From Neobacillus endophyticus (lineage in GTDB: Bacteria > Bacillota > Bacilli > Bacillales > Cytobacillaceae), in NCBI RefSeq assembly GCF_013248975.1, contig NZ_JABRWH010000001.1:310001-374000 (forward strand): 64,000 bases of DNA. The letters run 5' to 3'. Of this stretch, positions 1-9,162 are shown piece by piece. Below the pieces are notes generated by a model. That model was not told the DNA's origin. It did not search any database and was given only the letters and a program-made list of their open reading frames with translations. The translations under genes were made by a program, and so were the position numbers. The first letter of the stretch is position 1; the number at the start of each line of letters is the position of its first letter.

Positions 1-555
1 ACGGCGTTCCACGGGATGTCCACCCCGCTCACTTTTACCGTCAATAACCTCTTCATTTGCGAGGACAGTTCCAAGTGCAGGACACCAGTTAACTGGAACT
101 TCGTCGATATAGGCAAGGCCCTTTTCCCACAGCTTTAAGAAAATCCATTGTGTCCATTTATAATATTCAGGATCTGTCGTGTTAACTTCCCGATCCCAGT
201 CATAGGAAAAACCAAGTGCTTTAATTTGGTTACGGAAGGTATTAATATTTTTTGTTGTAAATTCTGCAGGGTCATTACCAGTGTCTAAAGCATATTGTTC
301 TGCTGGAAGACCAAACGCATCCCAGCCCATTGGGTGCAGTACATTATATCCCTGCATCCGCTTTAAGCGGGCAAGAATATCAGTTGCCGTATACCCCTCT
401 GGATGGCCAACGTGGAGCCCTGCGCCAGATGGATATGGAAACATATCAAGGGCATAGAATTTTCTTTTCTCATATTCCTCGCTTGTTTTAAATGTTTTTT
501 CTTCTTCCCATTTTTTTTGCCACTTTTTTTCAATTTGCTGATGATCGAAACTCAT
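1..555 (-). CDS. leuS: leucyl-tRNA synthetase, N-terminal part (runs off left edge)
   Basis: Class I aminoacyl-tRNA synthetase that charges tRNA-Leu in the cytosol. Only the first 185 codons lie in the window. The visible part holds the class I HIGH-type motif as [12 protein letters not shown], preceded by [13 protein letters not shown], both diagnostic of bacterial LeuS. The ATG at 555-553 is preceded by a good AGGAGGAAAG-type ribosome binding site. A T-box leader lies directly upstream, so the gene is expected to be switched on by uncharged tRNA-Leu. Translation is open through base 1, so the gene is cut by the window and not broken. Confidence 0.97.
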   Translation of the reverse strand, partial: MSFDHQQIEKKWQKKWEEEKTFKTSEEYEKRKFYALDMFPYPSGAGLHVGHPEGYTATDILARLKRMQGYNVLHPMGWDAFGLPAEQYALDTGNDPAEFTTKNINTFRNQIKALGFSYDWDREVNTTDPEYYKWTQWIFLKLWEKGLAYIDEVPVNWCPALGTVLANEEVIDGKSERGGHPVERR

Positions 556-577
556 CTTTCTTTCCTCCTGTGAATAA

Positions 578-812
578 ATAAAAACCCCTCATCCCAAACA
601 GGGACGAGAGGATTGTATGTATCTTCCCGCGGTACCACCCACATTAGTGCAAAATGCACTCGCTTCATTCAACCTTAACGCGGTGAACGGCAAACACTAC
701 TTACATTTCATGTTTGCAACTCAAAGGCGAGTTCATGATCTGCCCGGTTGACTTGCACCAGCCGCCAACTCTCTACAATCGGGTATGAACCACTACTACT
801 CCTAATCACTGT
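578..812 (-). promoter_or_regulatory. T-box leader (tRNA-Leu responsive) of leuS
   Basis: Read on the minus strand, this leader has the conserved T-box sequence TGGGTGGTACCGCGG (near 630-645), a 5' GTGATTAGGAGTAGTAG start and an AGAGAGTTGGCGG bulge region. It is followed by a terminator stem (CCTCTCGTCCC with GGGATGAGGGG, then T's, 578-613) just before leuS. A CTC triplet in GAACTCGCC is a plausible Leu specifier. Family knowledge: uncharged tRNA stabilises the antiterminator. The specifier assignment is inference. Confidence 0.95.
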
Positions 813-977
813 CATTCCAATATAAAATAACAAGTTAAATACAATTGTAGTAAATTTTCAAACAAGATGCAAGCAAACTTAAGCCTAATTTCATACTTGA
901 CAAAAATCCAGCCTAATAAACCTAAAAAAGGCAGCAAAGCTATACTCAACTACCCTTTTTATAACAGTCCACGTGGA

Positions 978-1020
978 GTGGACAAATCCCTACATTTGTC
1001 CACGGACGGTGCCTGACACC
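978..1020 (-). repeat. hairpin plus GGTGTCAGGCACC repeat at the yttB 3' end
   Basis: The arms GTGGACAAAT and ATTTGTCCAC form a 10-bp stem. Beside it lies the 13-bp GGTGTCAGGCACC (1008-1020), which recurs at 42905-42917 behind an unrelated gene. The repeat supplies the last yttB codons. No strong T tract follows, so its role as a terminator is uncertain. Confidence 0.6.
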
Positions 1021-2186
1021 ACAGTTTTCTTCTTCAAAACACGGTCATATGTCAGGGTTGTGATGATGGCTGCTATGAACAGGCCAATTAGTATGGTGAA
1101 GAGGGTTGGCATGCCGTAGAGGTCTGCAATGATGCCACCTAGTACTGGGCCGATCATTCTGCCACCTGTACCGGTGCTGTTGACAATGCCCTGGTATATT
1201 CCTTCTTTTCCTTTTGGCGCAAGGCTGAAGGCCACGGTTGGGACTGCCGGCCAAATAAACATTTCGCCAATTGTCAGAATCACCATGGCGGCGAGGAATC
1301 CAGTGAATGTTCCTGCCTTTGCCGCAATAATAAAAGAAACGATAAAAATGCCGATTCCTATGAGCATTTGTATCTTAAGGGAAGACTTCAGGTACTTCAG
1401 AACGATATTTAACAATGGCTGTCCCAGCACGATAAGGGCCCCGTTAATTGTCCAAAGCAAGCTATATTGCTTTAATGAAATATGAATTTCCTGGGTATAG
1501 GATGCTATTGTCGTTGTCCATTGATTATAAGCTACCCAGCAGAGCAAATACCCTAAGCATAAAATAAGTAACGCCTTAAGGTTAACATTGTTATTATTAA
1601 CCGCTTCCTTTTGCTCCTCCTGTTTTCCCTTTTTGGTAATATTGGATATTCCCTTGTAACCAAAAACAGCGATCAGCATGAAAAGGAAATACATGATCGT
1701 ATTTGCAAAAAATATCAGTTGAAATGAATAATTGGCCACAATCCCACCAAGGGCCGAACCAACTGCCACTCCGATGTTTTGAGCAACATACAGCGCATTA
1801 AAGGCTTTACGACCGCCTTCTTTCCAAACCGAGCCCGCCATTGCATACATGGAGGGAAAAATGATTCCAGTTCCAAATCCGACAATAGTAAGAAAAACAA
1901 CATATTCCGGCCAAACATTCCAAATTGATAGACCAATCAGTGCTAAAAGAGCAATGCTGATCCCTAATAAAATGGATTTGTAACCACCGATTTTATCAAA
2001 TAAATGCCCGCCATATAGATTTCCTATAACGTTAGAAGCAGAATTTAACATTAAAACAATTCCTGCAATTGATAATGATTTTCCTAAATGATCGTGAATA
2101 TAGATCGTGTTTAAAGGCCATAAAAAAGAAGAGCCAATTGTATTCACTGCCATCCCAAAAATCAATAGCCATAAGGCACGTGGCAT
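990..2186 (-). CDS. yttB: MFS transporter, YttB-like
   Basis: A 398-residue membrane transporter of the major facilitator superfamily with about twelve hydrophobic segments. It has an N-terminal IYIHDHLGKS.. stretch and the loop motif GGHLFDKIGGYKS (motif A-like, about residues 58-70). The substrate is not predictable from sequence; drug or metabolite efflux is typical. The ATG follows AAAGGAGCGTTTTTC, a well-placed binding site. Its place next to leuS matches B. subtilis yttB. Oddity: the last codons run through a GGTGTCAGGCACC repeat and a hairpin (978-1003), so the C-terminal tail seems to come from an intergenic repeat. Confidence 0.85.
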   Translation of the reverse strand: MPRALWLLIFGMAVNTIGSSFLWPLNTIYIHDHLGKSLSIAGIVLMLNSASNVIGNLYGGHLFDKIGGYKSILLGISIALLALIGLSIWNVWPEYVVFLTIVGFGTGIIFPSMYAMAGSVWKEGGRKAFNALYVAQNIGVAVGSALGGIVANYSFQLIFFANTIMYFLFMLIAVFGYKGISNITKKGKQEEQKEAVNNNNVNLKALLILCLGYLLCWVAYNQWTTTIASYTQEIHISLKQYSLLWTINGALIVLGQPLLNIVLKYLKSSLKIQMLIGIGIFIVSFIIAAKAGTFTGFLAAMVILTIGEMFIWPAVPTVAFSLAPKGKEGIYQGIVNSTGTGGRMIGPVLGGIIADLYGMPTLFTILIGLFIAAIITTLTYDRVLKKKTVVSGTVRGQM

Positions 2187-2310
2187 GAAAAACGCTCCTT
2201 TATGAAAAATTATTATTTCGGCTCCCTAATTTTATTCTTTTTTGATTGAATGCGCAATCCCTTTTAAGATAATAAAGTATTACTTCGATTAGGCTAAAAT
2301 CATGCTGGCA

Positions 2311-2345
2311 AAAAGAAAAAATCCCCCAACAAACCGTTGAGAGAT
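2311..2345 (-). terminator. intrinsic terminator after the ytzC pair
   Basis: On the minus strand the stem ATCTCTCAAC / GTTGGGGGAT (with G-T pairs) is followed by TTTTTTC. It sits 12 bases past the stop of the small downstream ORF. Confidence 0.7.
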
Positions 2346-2356
2346 TTATGCCATAT

Positions 2357-2536
2357 TTAGGATGATTGATCTTTTTCTTGATGAAATTTGGATTTTACCG
2401 GCTGGCCGCCTGATTTTTCATATTGTTTCTTCGACTGCTTAACAAGATCCACATCTTTTCCAAGTTCGAGGTCTTGACTATTGATTCCATTCCGGGTTTT
2501 TTGTTCAGGATTTTGCTGCTTCGAACGTTTTTTCAA
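2357..2536 (-). CDS. small hydrophilic protein, 59 aa, TTG start, coupled to ytzC
   Basis: A small ORF of 59 highly charged residues (KKRSKQQNPEQKTRNG.. to ..SKFHQEKDQSS). It begins at a TTG that overlaps the TGA stop of the preceding ytzC-like gene (TTGA), with a strong GGAGGAGAA site 5 bases upstream. It has no cysteine and no membrane segment. It ends just before an intrinsic terminator, so it looks like the second gene of a two-gene transcript. I do not recognise the family. The overlap, binding site and terminator support it being real; function unknown. Confidence 0.6.
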   Translation of the reverse strand: MKKRSKQQNPEQKTRNGINSQDLELGKDVDLVKQSKKQYEKSGGQPVKSKFHQEKDQSS

Positions 2537-2814
2537 AACTGTTCTCCTCCTCTGCTCCCTTGTAAAATCATGTTATTTTGGAGCTGCTGAATCTGAAGCC
2601 GCATTCTGTGAAGCTCTTCCCGCTGCTGACCATTTGCACTATGCGCCATTTTGCAGATATCCTGATAGGTTTGCTCAAGCTGCTGCAATGCCTCTTGATA
2701 ATTATCATTATTATATTGCTCCTGAAGGCTGCTTTGTTTATATTGGTCTTCGGCATAGCGAATCGTATCCTCAACCTGTTGTGTTAAATTATCCATGGAA
2801 GCGCGAGTAGCCAT
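2533..2814 (-). CDS. ytzC: YtzC-like protein (DUF2524)
   Basis: A 93-residue soluble protein, predicted to be mostly helical and rich in Gln and Glu (QQVEDTIRYAEDQYKQ, EALQQLEQTYQDI). It matches the DUF2524/YtzC family, known only from Bacillaceae and without assigned function. The ATG follows AAGGAGGTTAACAG. It lies between yttB and ytqA as expected, and its stop overlaps the start of the 59-residue ORF, suggesting translational coupling. Confidence 0.85.
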   Translation of the reverse strand: MATRASMDNLTQQVEDTIRYAEDQYKQSSLQEQYNNDNYQEALQQLEQTYQDICKMAHSANGQQREELHRMRLQIQQLQNNMILQGSRGGEQF

Positions 2815-3018
2815 CTGTTAACCTCCTTCAAATGTGGCACTTTCATTGAAGCACACCGCTTCACTTCTTATTGTGTTCCCCTTTTTCTTTCCTATAACTC
2901 GAACAAATTAACAATTATCGGGAAATTTGCATGTAACAATTACATTTGGATAGGACGAATTGTTCATGTTAAAATAAATCTTATGCATAATTTTAAAAAT
3001 CAAGAGGGGATTTTATAC

Positions 3019-3984
3019 ATGCTTCAAACAAAACCTTTTCCCTATGCATCAGATACCAAACGTTATCATACATGGAATTATCACCTTCGCCAGCAATTCG
3101 GTCATAAGGTATTTAAAATTGCATTGGATGGCGGATTTGATTGTCCAAATCGCGACGGTACTGTTGCCCATGGCGGCTGTACATTCTGCAGTGCTGCAGG
3201 CTCTGGAGATTTTGCCGGAAACAGGGCTGAATCATTAGAACTGCAATTCCAAACTATTAAAGAGAAGATGCACACAAAATGGAAAGACGGCAAATATATG
3301 GCCTATTTTCAAGCATTCACCAATACGCATGCACCTGTAGAGGTTCTTCGTGAAAAATACGAGACAGTTTTAAAACAGGAAGATGTCGTGGGCTTATCGA
3401 TTGCCACCCGCCCAGATTGCCTGCCGGATGATGTTGTAGAATATTTGGCGGAATTAAACGAAAGAACGTATTTATGGGTTGAGCTCGGATTACAGACCGC
3501 TCATGAGCAAACTGGGCAGCTAATCAACCGGGCACATGACTTCCAATGTTATGTTGATGGAGTAAACAAACTAAGAAAACATGGCATCCGCATCTGCTCC
3601 CACATCATCAATGGTCTTCCGCTTGAAACGCATGACATGATGATGGACACAGTTCGTGAAGTAGCTAAACTGGATGTCCAAGGCATTAAAATTCACCTGC
3701 TCCATCTTTTAAAAGGGACGCCAATGGTGAAGCAATATGAAAAAGGTATGGTATCTTTCCTATCTCAAGAAGACTATGTAAATCTAGTATGCGACCAACT
3801 GGAAATAATACCTCCGGAAATGATTGTTCACCGGATTACAGGTGATGGCCCGATCGACCTAATGATTGGACCTATGTGGAGCGTAAACAAATGGGAAGTG
3901 TTGAATTCCATAGATGCGGAGCTGAAACGAAGAGACAGTTGGCAAGGGAAATTTTTTAAAAAGACACAGGATGATAAGGAATGA
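3019..3984 (+). CDS. ytqA: radical SAM protein YtqA (MnmL-type tRNA modification)
   Basis: A radical SAM enzyme of the TIGR01212 family, 321 residues from the chosen start. The cysteines in FDCPNRDG and GGCTFCSAAG (about C42, C54, C57) should bind the 4Fe-4S cluster. Recent work links YtqA (MnmL) with YtqB (MnmM) to the late steps of mnm5s2U formation at the tRNA wobble base in Gram-positives; I rely on memory for this. The ATG at 3019 has AGAGGGGA 8 bases upstream, whereas an earlier in-frame ATG at 2983 has no binding site. Its stop overlaps ytqB by 4 bases (ATGA), so the two are coupled. Confidence 0.92.
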   Translation: MLQTKPFPYASDTKRYHTWNYHLRQQFGHKVFKIALDGGFDCPNRDGTVAHGGCTFCSAAGSGDFAGNRAESLELQFQTIKEKMHTKWKDGKYMAYFQAFTNTHAPVEVLREKYETVLKQEDVVGLSIATRPDCLPDDVVEYLAELNERTYLWVELGLQTAHEQTGQLINRAHDFQCYVDGVNKLRKHGIRICSHIINGLPLETHDMMMDTVREVAKLDVQGIKIHLLHLLKGTPMVKQYEKGMVSFLSQEDYVNLVCDQLEIIPPEMIVHRITGDGPIDLMIGPMWSVNKWEVLNSIDAELKRRDSWQGKFFKKTQDDKE

Positions 3985-4553
3985 AAATCGAGAGGGTTCT
4001 AACTTTTACAAAAACGCTGCTCCAAAAAGCCGTAAAACCGGGTGACATCGTAGTAGATGCAACAGTTGGCAACGGATATGACACATTATTCCTTGTTTCA
4101 CTGGTTGGCGAAACTGGCAGGGTGTACGGTTTTGATGTTCAGGAGCAGGCGATCGCGGCAACAAAAGATCGGTTAAATCAAAACGGTTTAATGAAGCGTG
4201 CAAAACTTTTTCATAGTGGGCATGAACAACTTGCCGAACTCATTCCAGAGAAACATCATGGTTTAGTAACTGGAGCCATATTTAACTTAGGATACTTGCC
4301 TGGCAGTGACAAAACCATTATTACTCGTCCTGAAACAACCATTGCTGCGATTGAAAAGCTCCTTGCTATTATGGCCCCTGAAGGAATTATTGTTCTTGTC
4401 ATTTATCATGGCCACGAAGGCGGAGCCAGGGAAAGAGACACATTAATGGACTATTGCCAACAATTAGACCAGAAAACCGCCCATGTCTTGAAATATCAAT
4501 TCCTTAACCAGCAAAATAATCCTCCGTTTATTGTCGCAATTGAAAAAAGATAA
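3981..4553 (+). CDS. ytqB: SAM-dependent methyltransferase YtqB (MnmM-type)
   Basis: A 190-residue class I methyltransferase. The SAM-binding motif I reads VVDATVGNGYDT (about residues 24-35), followed by VYGFDVQEQAI with an acidic residue after strand 2 and FNLGYLPGSDK as the catalytic-loop region. The family methylates nm5s2U to mnm5s2U in tRNA (MnmM). It overlaps ytqA by 4 bases, so the radical SAM enzyme and the methyltransferase are probably made together. A hairpin follows the stop. Confidence 0.92.
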   Translation: MKIERVLTFTKTLLQKAVKPGDIVVDATVGNGYDTLFLVSLVGETGRVYGFDVQEQAIAATKDRLNQNGLMKRAKLFHSGHEQLAELIPEKHHGLVTGAIFNLGYLPGSDKTIITRPETTIAAIEKLLAIMAPEGIIVLVIYHGHEGGARERDTLMDYCQQLDQKTAHVLKYQFLNQQNNPPFIVAIEKR

Positions 4554-4617
4554 AACCAGGCATGATGCGCTGATGACGAAGTAATAGTCAACGGCACATC
4601 CAACCTGGTTTTTTATT
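4552..4617. terminator. terminator between convergent ytqB and ytpB
   Basis: AAAACCAGG (4552-4560) pairs with CCTGGTT (4604-4610), followed by TTTTATTTT. The loop is long (43 bases). It overlaps the ends of both convergent genes and could act in both directions. Confidence 0.55.
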
Positions 4618-5695
4618 TTGTCATTAGTCTCGTCACAAACACTGGGACAGATTTTTGCAGTGACCGATAGGCCAACCCATTAAAATAAAAGAAATAACTG
4701 ATCCAGCCGCCTGACTTGATAATTTTTTTCGCTAGCTTCCGGACTTCTTTCTGTTTTCTTACTTTTGAATCAGATAAGTAAATTCCCAAGAGCCCGCGAT
4801 TAATAAGCTGATGGAATCTTTTATGCGGAAGGCATTCCGTATGACGATCTGCTTCTATAACAAAATGTTTAAGCCTGTCAAATAGTACTTCCTGATTTTG
4901 ATAATAGGCGCAGAAGTTCAAGTCACCTCCAGCTAAGTCCTCCTCTTGATCAATAAAATAATCTAACAGGATATGTAAGCCTTGGATATAAGGAAAATAG
5001 CCATTACGAATATTGGCTGCATCTGTTTCTTTGAAATCCTTGCGAAACGCATATGAAATAAGGCAAAAAATTCCGAGAGTGGAGCCGGAACAGGCGGAAA
5101 ATTCATACCATTCCATATCAGGCAGTCTGCTCTGATAGCGTTGAAACCATTGTTCCAGACGCGGAACCCGCTCTTCGTGTTTCACATGTTTATGTATCTG
5201 CAAATTACAATAATACTCACAAAGCTCAAGTAAGTAATTTTTTATTAAATCATAATGTTCCAAATCCCGTAAAACGGAGCGGCACGTTTCTGATAAATCA
5301 TGTAAATACTGACCATCATTTTGGTCTTCACGCAACCGGTAATAGTTTTTTTCTTCAGCATCCAGAACAAGAGCATCTGACATGGCTTCATGGATTGCGG
5401 CGAAATCATCCGGATCAAGAGACGTACTTCGATCGCAAAGATTGTCAAGGTAGTCGCTGATTGTTTGATAAGCAACAATAAATTTTATGGCTTTTTGATA
5501 ATGCTCCTGTGCAGTCAGGGCAAGGATGGCTCCTCCCTCGCAATGAAATGTTTTATGCTCAATACTAGCGAGGGCCTGTTTTCTGAGCTCGGGATTGGGT
5601 ATTTTTTCTGCTCGGCTTTTCCAATAAGCCAATTCGTGATGAACCGCCGGCAATATTTTACGATAGACCCTTGACATAAGGGTGATAGGCATCAT
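4613..5695 (-). CDS. ytpB: tetraprenyl-beta-curcumene synthase YtpB
   Basis: Head-type terpene synthase of the YtpB family (DUF2600), about 360 residues. It converts all-trans heptaprenyl or tetraprenyl diphosphate to a monocyclic sesquarterpene precursor, an activity known from B. subtilis. The protein is all-alpha, with the conserved stretches DYLDNLCDRST and GGDLNFCAYYQNQE; it lacks a classical DDxxD. The ATG at 5695 has AGAAAGG about 12 bases upstream; a TTG at 5707 abuts the binding site and is less likely. It lies 33 bases after ytpA, in one operon. Confidence 0.9.
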   Translation of the reverse strand: MMPITLMSRVYRKILPAVHHELAYWKSRAEKIPNPELRKQALASIEHKTFHCEGGAILALTAQEHYQKAIKFIVAYQTISDYLDNLCDRSTSLDPDDFAAIHEAMSDALVLDAEEKNYYRLREDQNDGQYLHDLSETCRSVLRDLEHYDLIKNYLLELCEYYCNLQIHKHVKHEERVPRLEQWFQRYQSRLPDMEWYEFSACSGSTLGIFCLISYAFRKDFKETDAANIRNGYFPYIQGLHILLDYFIDQEEDLAGGDLNFCAYYQNQEVLFDRLKHFVIEADRHTECLPHKRFHQLINRGLLGIYLSDSKVRKQKEVRKLAKKIIKSGGWISYFFYFNGLAYRSLQKSVPVFVTRLMTK

Positions 5696-5728
5696 GGAAA
5701 ACGACAACCTTTCTATAAAATTTCTGCC

Positions 5729-6532
5729 CTAAACAATATAACCAATGGCTTTCAATTGGCTGAGCACAAAGTCTTTTGCATATTCAAAGACTTCTTCCCG
5801 CTCAGGTTCATTAAAAATTTCATGATAACATTTCGGCCATTCCTTGAACCTTTTCTCAGATAATGGCACATGGTTAAACCATTCCTTAACAGGTACTTTA
5901 TTGACAATTTTATCATCGCCGCCTTGCATGACAAGCAAAGGGATATCCTGTGTTTTTCCAAGGTTAAGGAAAGCCTCCTTCATTGCCCCGGCAAGTTCAC
6001 GGTACCACCTGACAGAAACTTTTGTCACGTATAGTGTATCATTCGAATCTGCTTCTATTACATCTTGATTTCTCGTTGCCATTTGAATCGTTAGTCCAGA
6101 ATCCATCCTAAGGGTTGGGAAAATAACATTTAATCCATATGAAAGAAACTCTGAAATCTTTGAAGGTGTATGAATTAACCCTAAACAAGGAGATGAAAGG
6201 ATCACTCCTGCAATATTTAACCTTTGCTCTTGCATCATACGGATGGAAATCAGCCCCCCCATACTATGACCAAGTAAAAATACAGGCAATTCATACCGGT
6301 AGGCTGCTTGAATCCAATCTTTTACTTCAAATATGTATTCATCAAAAGAATCAATATGACCTCTGTTGGATCTTGTTGTCATGCCCTGGCCAGGGAGGTC
6401 ACCCATTACGACATGAAAGCCGGATGAACGCCACATTTCGATCAGCCAGCCGTATCTGCGATGGTGTTCCATTGCCCCATGAACCATCACAATGACTGCT
6501 TTCGCATCTCCTTCTGCTTCCCACTTCCACAT
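5729..6532 (-). CDS. ytpA: lysophospholipase YtpA (alpha/beta hydrolase)
   Basis: A 267-residue alpha/beta hydrolase of the monoacylglycerol lipase type. The nucleophile elbow is LLGHSMGGL (Ser about 90). The oxyanion region is VHGAMEHHRRYGWL, and the Asp and His appear in LLVMQGGDDKIV and KCYHEIFNE. B. subtilis YtpA makes the phospholipid antibiotic bacilysocin. The ATG at 6532 follows GGAGGAAGCAAG; an upstream in-frame start at 6574 lacks a site. First gene of the ytpA-ytpB transcript. Confidence 0.9.
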   Translation of the reverse strand: MWKWEAEGDAKAVIVMVHGAMEHHRRYGWLIEMWRSSGFHVVMGDLPGQGMTTRSNRGHIDSFDEYIFEVKDWIQAAYRYELPVFLLGHSMGGLISIRMMQEQRLNIAGVILSSPCLGLIHTPSKISEFLSYGLNVIFPTLRMDSGLTIQMATRNQDVIEADSNDTLYVTKVSVRWYRELAGAMKEAFLNLGKTQDIPLLVMQGGDDKIVNKVPVKEWFNHVPLSEKRFKEWPKCYHEIFNEPEREEVFEYAKDFVLSQLKAIGYIV

Positions 6533-6715
6533 CTTGCTTCCTCCTAGAAAAAAAATACAGCTGCCAATGCTCATGTTTAAAAGATCATTTTACCATAAAG
6601 GATAAAAAAATCCCTTATAGAAGTTTGCTTCCATACAGAACTGAGTTAAACTTTTTGATAATGAAATAAACTTTCCGCTAAAATAATACTATTATGATGT
6701 AAAGGAGTCCAGAAT

Positions 6716-7246
6716 ATGATTTATCCCTATAAAAATAAATACCCTTCTATTGCAGAATCTGCATTTATTGCCGACTATGTAACCATTACCGGCGACGTTG
6801 AAATTGGCGAAGAATCAAGCATCTGGTTTAATACCGTCATCCGAGGAGACGTCGCACCTACAAAAATTGGCAAACGAGTTAATATCCAGGACAATTCTAT
6901 CTTACACCAAAGTCCTAATAACCCACTAATTTTGGAGGATGAGGTAACAATTGGCCATCAAGTCATCCTTCATAGTTGTATCATTAGGAAACGGGCATTA
7001 ATTGGAATGGGTTCCATTATTCTCGATCAAGCTGAAATTGGTGAAGGTGCATTTATTGGAGCAGGAAGCCTTGTGCCACAGGGTAAAAAAATCCCTCCTA
7101 ATACATTAGCATTTGGTAGACCCGCTAAAGTTATTAGGGAATTAACAGAAGAAGATAAAAAAGACATGACTAGAATTTATAATGAGTATGTTGAAAAAGG
7201 ACAATTTTATAAATCATTGCAAAACAACAAAGACACCCAAAAATAG
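6716..7246 (+). CDS. ytoA: gamma-carbonic-anhydrase-like hexapeptide protein YtoA
   Basis: A 176-residue left-handed beta-helix protein with hexapeptide repeats (VEIGEESSIWFNTVIRGD, IGKRVNIQDNSILHQ, IGHQVILHSC). The gamma-CA metal ligands are expected at H in ILHQS, H in TIGHQV and H in LHSC. The family includes carbonic anhydrases and acetyltransferase-like proteins, and the activity of YtoA is unproven. The ATG follows AAAGGAGTCCAGAAT. A strong hairpin overlaps the stop. Confidence 0.88.
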   Translation: MIYPYKNKYPSIAESAFIADYVTITGDVEIGEESSIWFNTVIRGDVAPTKIGKRVNIQDNSILHQSPNNPLILEDEVTIGHQVILHSCIIRKRALIGMGSIILDQAEIGEGAFIGAGSLVPQGKKIPPNTLAFGRPAKVIRELTEEDKKDMTRIYNEYVEKGQFYKSLQNNKDTQK

Positions 7247-7270
7247 TATTGGGTGTCTTTGTTGTTTTAT
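7223..7270. terminator. bidirectional terminator between ytoA and asnB
   Basis: AAAGACACCCAA pairs with TTGGGTGTCTTTG, flanked by A-rich and T-rich arms (ACAACA.. and ..TTGTTGTTTT). It overlaps the last codons of ytoA and abuts the asnB stop. Confidence 0.85.
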
Positions 7271-9162
7271 TGCTTGGCTGCTGCAAACATTTTTTCTTCA
7301 GTTTGAAATGAATAAACCTTTTCCACAAATACCTGGTGCCATACCATAAACATCAACACTGTCCAAATTTTCCGGCTGTTATCCGCTTTGCCAAGGCAAT
7401 GATCATCTAACAGCTTTAATAGGTAGGATTTGTTAATCAAATGTTCTGTATTGCTTTCACGAATAATCGTTTTTGCCCATTCATTCATTTCAGCTTTTAA
7501 CCAGTGGCGAATTGGAACAGGGAAGCCAAGTTTCTTCCGAGTAAGAACATGGTCAGGAACAACCCCTTCTGCCGCTTTTCTAAGTACGTATTTTGTTGTA
7601 CCATTTGCGGTTTTCAAGCTGGTTGGAATTTTGGATGCAACGTTAAACACTTCTTTATCAAGGAACGGGACACGCAATTCCAAGGAATGAGCCATCGTCA
7701 CGCGATCCGCTTTTAACAAAATGTCTCCACGCATCCAAGTATGAATATCAATATATTGCATCCGGTCAACAGGATCATAACCTCTTGATTCCTCATAGAG
7801 CGGTTTCGTAATATCCGTATAGTTAAGTCCTTCACGGTAGACATTTAACAAGTCACGTTTTTCTTCTTCCGCAAACATCTTGGCATTACCGATATAACGT
7901 TCTTCCATCGGTGTAACACCGCGTTCAATGAAGCTTTTGCCTCGTGTTCCCTCCGGCATCATATTGGCAATGCCTTTTAACAGCACTTTGCCGATGCGAG
8001 GAATTCTATTGAACACTTCCAAATCCTGCGGTTCCCGGTAAATATTATAACCGCCGAACAACTCATCTGCCCCTTCACCGGACAGTACGACTGTTACATG
8101 CTTTCTAGCTTCTCGTGCAACAAAATATAACGGAACACAAGCAGGATCTGCAAGTGGGTCATCCATATGCCACATGATTTTCGGAACTTCATTCATATAT
8201 TCTTCAGGAGTAATGATGTAGCTGATGTTTTCAACACCCAGCTTTTCCGCAGTTTCTTTAGCTACATCAATCTCACTGAAGCCTTCAGTTTTAAAACCAA
8301 CAGAGAATGTTTTAATGGAAGGGTGAAATTCTTTGGCAATCGACGCAATAATAGATGAATCAATACCACCAGATAAGAAAGAACCAACCGGAACATCACT
8401 GCGCATATGTTTTTCAACGGAATCAAACATTACATCGCGAATTTCTTTAATGAAATCAGCTTCCGATTTATGCACCGGTTTAAAGCTTGCTTTCCAATAA
8501 CGTTTAAATTCCATTTTTGAGCCGGCTTTTTTTGTAAAATAATGCCCTGGCTCCAGTTTTTTAATGCCTGCTGATAAAGTATCAGGCTCCGGAACAAACT
8601 GATAGGTTAAATAATGCTGTAAGGCATCATAGTCAAGCACATCGTTTTCAAGTGCCAGTAGGATGCTCTTTTTCTCGGAAGCAAAAAAGGTTCTTTTATC
8701 ATCTTCCAAATAAAAGAACGGCTTAATGCCAAATGGATCCCTTGCACCATATAGTGATTGTTCCTGCTTATCCCAAATGACAAAGGCAAACATTCCGCGG
8801 AGTTTTTCCACAGCCTTTTCCTTCATGTGGCTGTATAGAGCAATGATAACTTCCGTATCAGAGCTTGTTGCAAATGTAAGACCATCCTTAATCAATTCTT
8901 CGCGCAGCTCAACATAGTTATAGATCTCACCGTTAAAAATAATCCAATAACGCTCATTTTCATATGTCAGCGGCTGATGGCCGGATTCAATATCAATAAT
9001 ACTTAAACGGCGGAAGCCGAATTGAATATGCTCATCAAAATAATAACCATCATCATCCGGGCCGCGGTGGGTAATGATATCGTTCATATTTTTAAAAAGT
9101 TGTTTTTGATCATCACGATAATCCTGTGGTTTGTCGTGTACACATCCAATAAAGCCACACAT
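7267..9162 (-). CDS. asnB: asparagine synthase (glutamine-hydrolysing)
   Basis: Makes asparagine from aspartate, glutamine and ATP. A 631-residue protein, the usual AsnB length. The N-terminal Ntn glutaminase starts MCGFIGC, with Cys2 as nucleophile. The synthetase half has the PP-loop SGGIDSSIIAS and the downstream VVLSGEGADELFGGY. The ATG at 9162 is chosen because Cys must follow Met; a start 12 bases upstream would bury it. No regulatory leader was recognised. It lies between ytoA and metK as in B. subtilis. Confidence 0.96.
   Translation of the reverse strand: MCGFIGCVHDKPQDYRDDQKQLFKNMNDIITHRGPDDDGYYFDEHIQFGFRRLSIIDIESGHQPLTYENERYWIIFNGEIYNYVELREELIKDGLTFATSSDTEVIIALYSHMKEKAVEKLRGMFAFVIWDKQEQSLYGARDPFGIKPFFYLEDDKRTFFASEKKSILLALENDVLDYDALQHYLTYQFVPEPDTLSAGIKKLEPGHYFTKKAGSKMEFKRYWKASFKPVHKSEADFIKEIRDVMFDSVEKHMRSDVPVGSFLSGGIDSSIIASIAKEFHPSIKTFSVGFKTEGFSEIDVAKETAEKLGVENISYIITPEEYMNEVPKIMWHMDDPLADPACVPLYFVAREARKHVTVVLSGEGADELFGGYNIYREPQDLEVFNRIPRIGKVLLKGIANMMPEGTRGKSFIERGVTPMEERYIGNAKMFAEEEKRDLLNVYREGLNYTDITKPLYEESRGYDPVDRMQYIDIHTWMRGDILLKADRVTMAHSLELRVPFLDKEVFNVASKIPTSLKTANGTTKYVLRKAAEGVVPDHVLTRKKLGFPVPIRHWLKAEMNEWAKTIIRESNTEHLINKSYLLKLLDDHCLGKADNSRKIWTVLMFMVWHQVFVEKVYSFQTEEKMFAAAKQ

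Noticed and set aside
2481..2810. 109-residue plus-strand frame
   Set aside because: Antisense shadow of the ytzC pair; no binding site and low-complexity translation.
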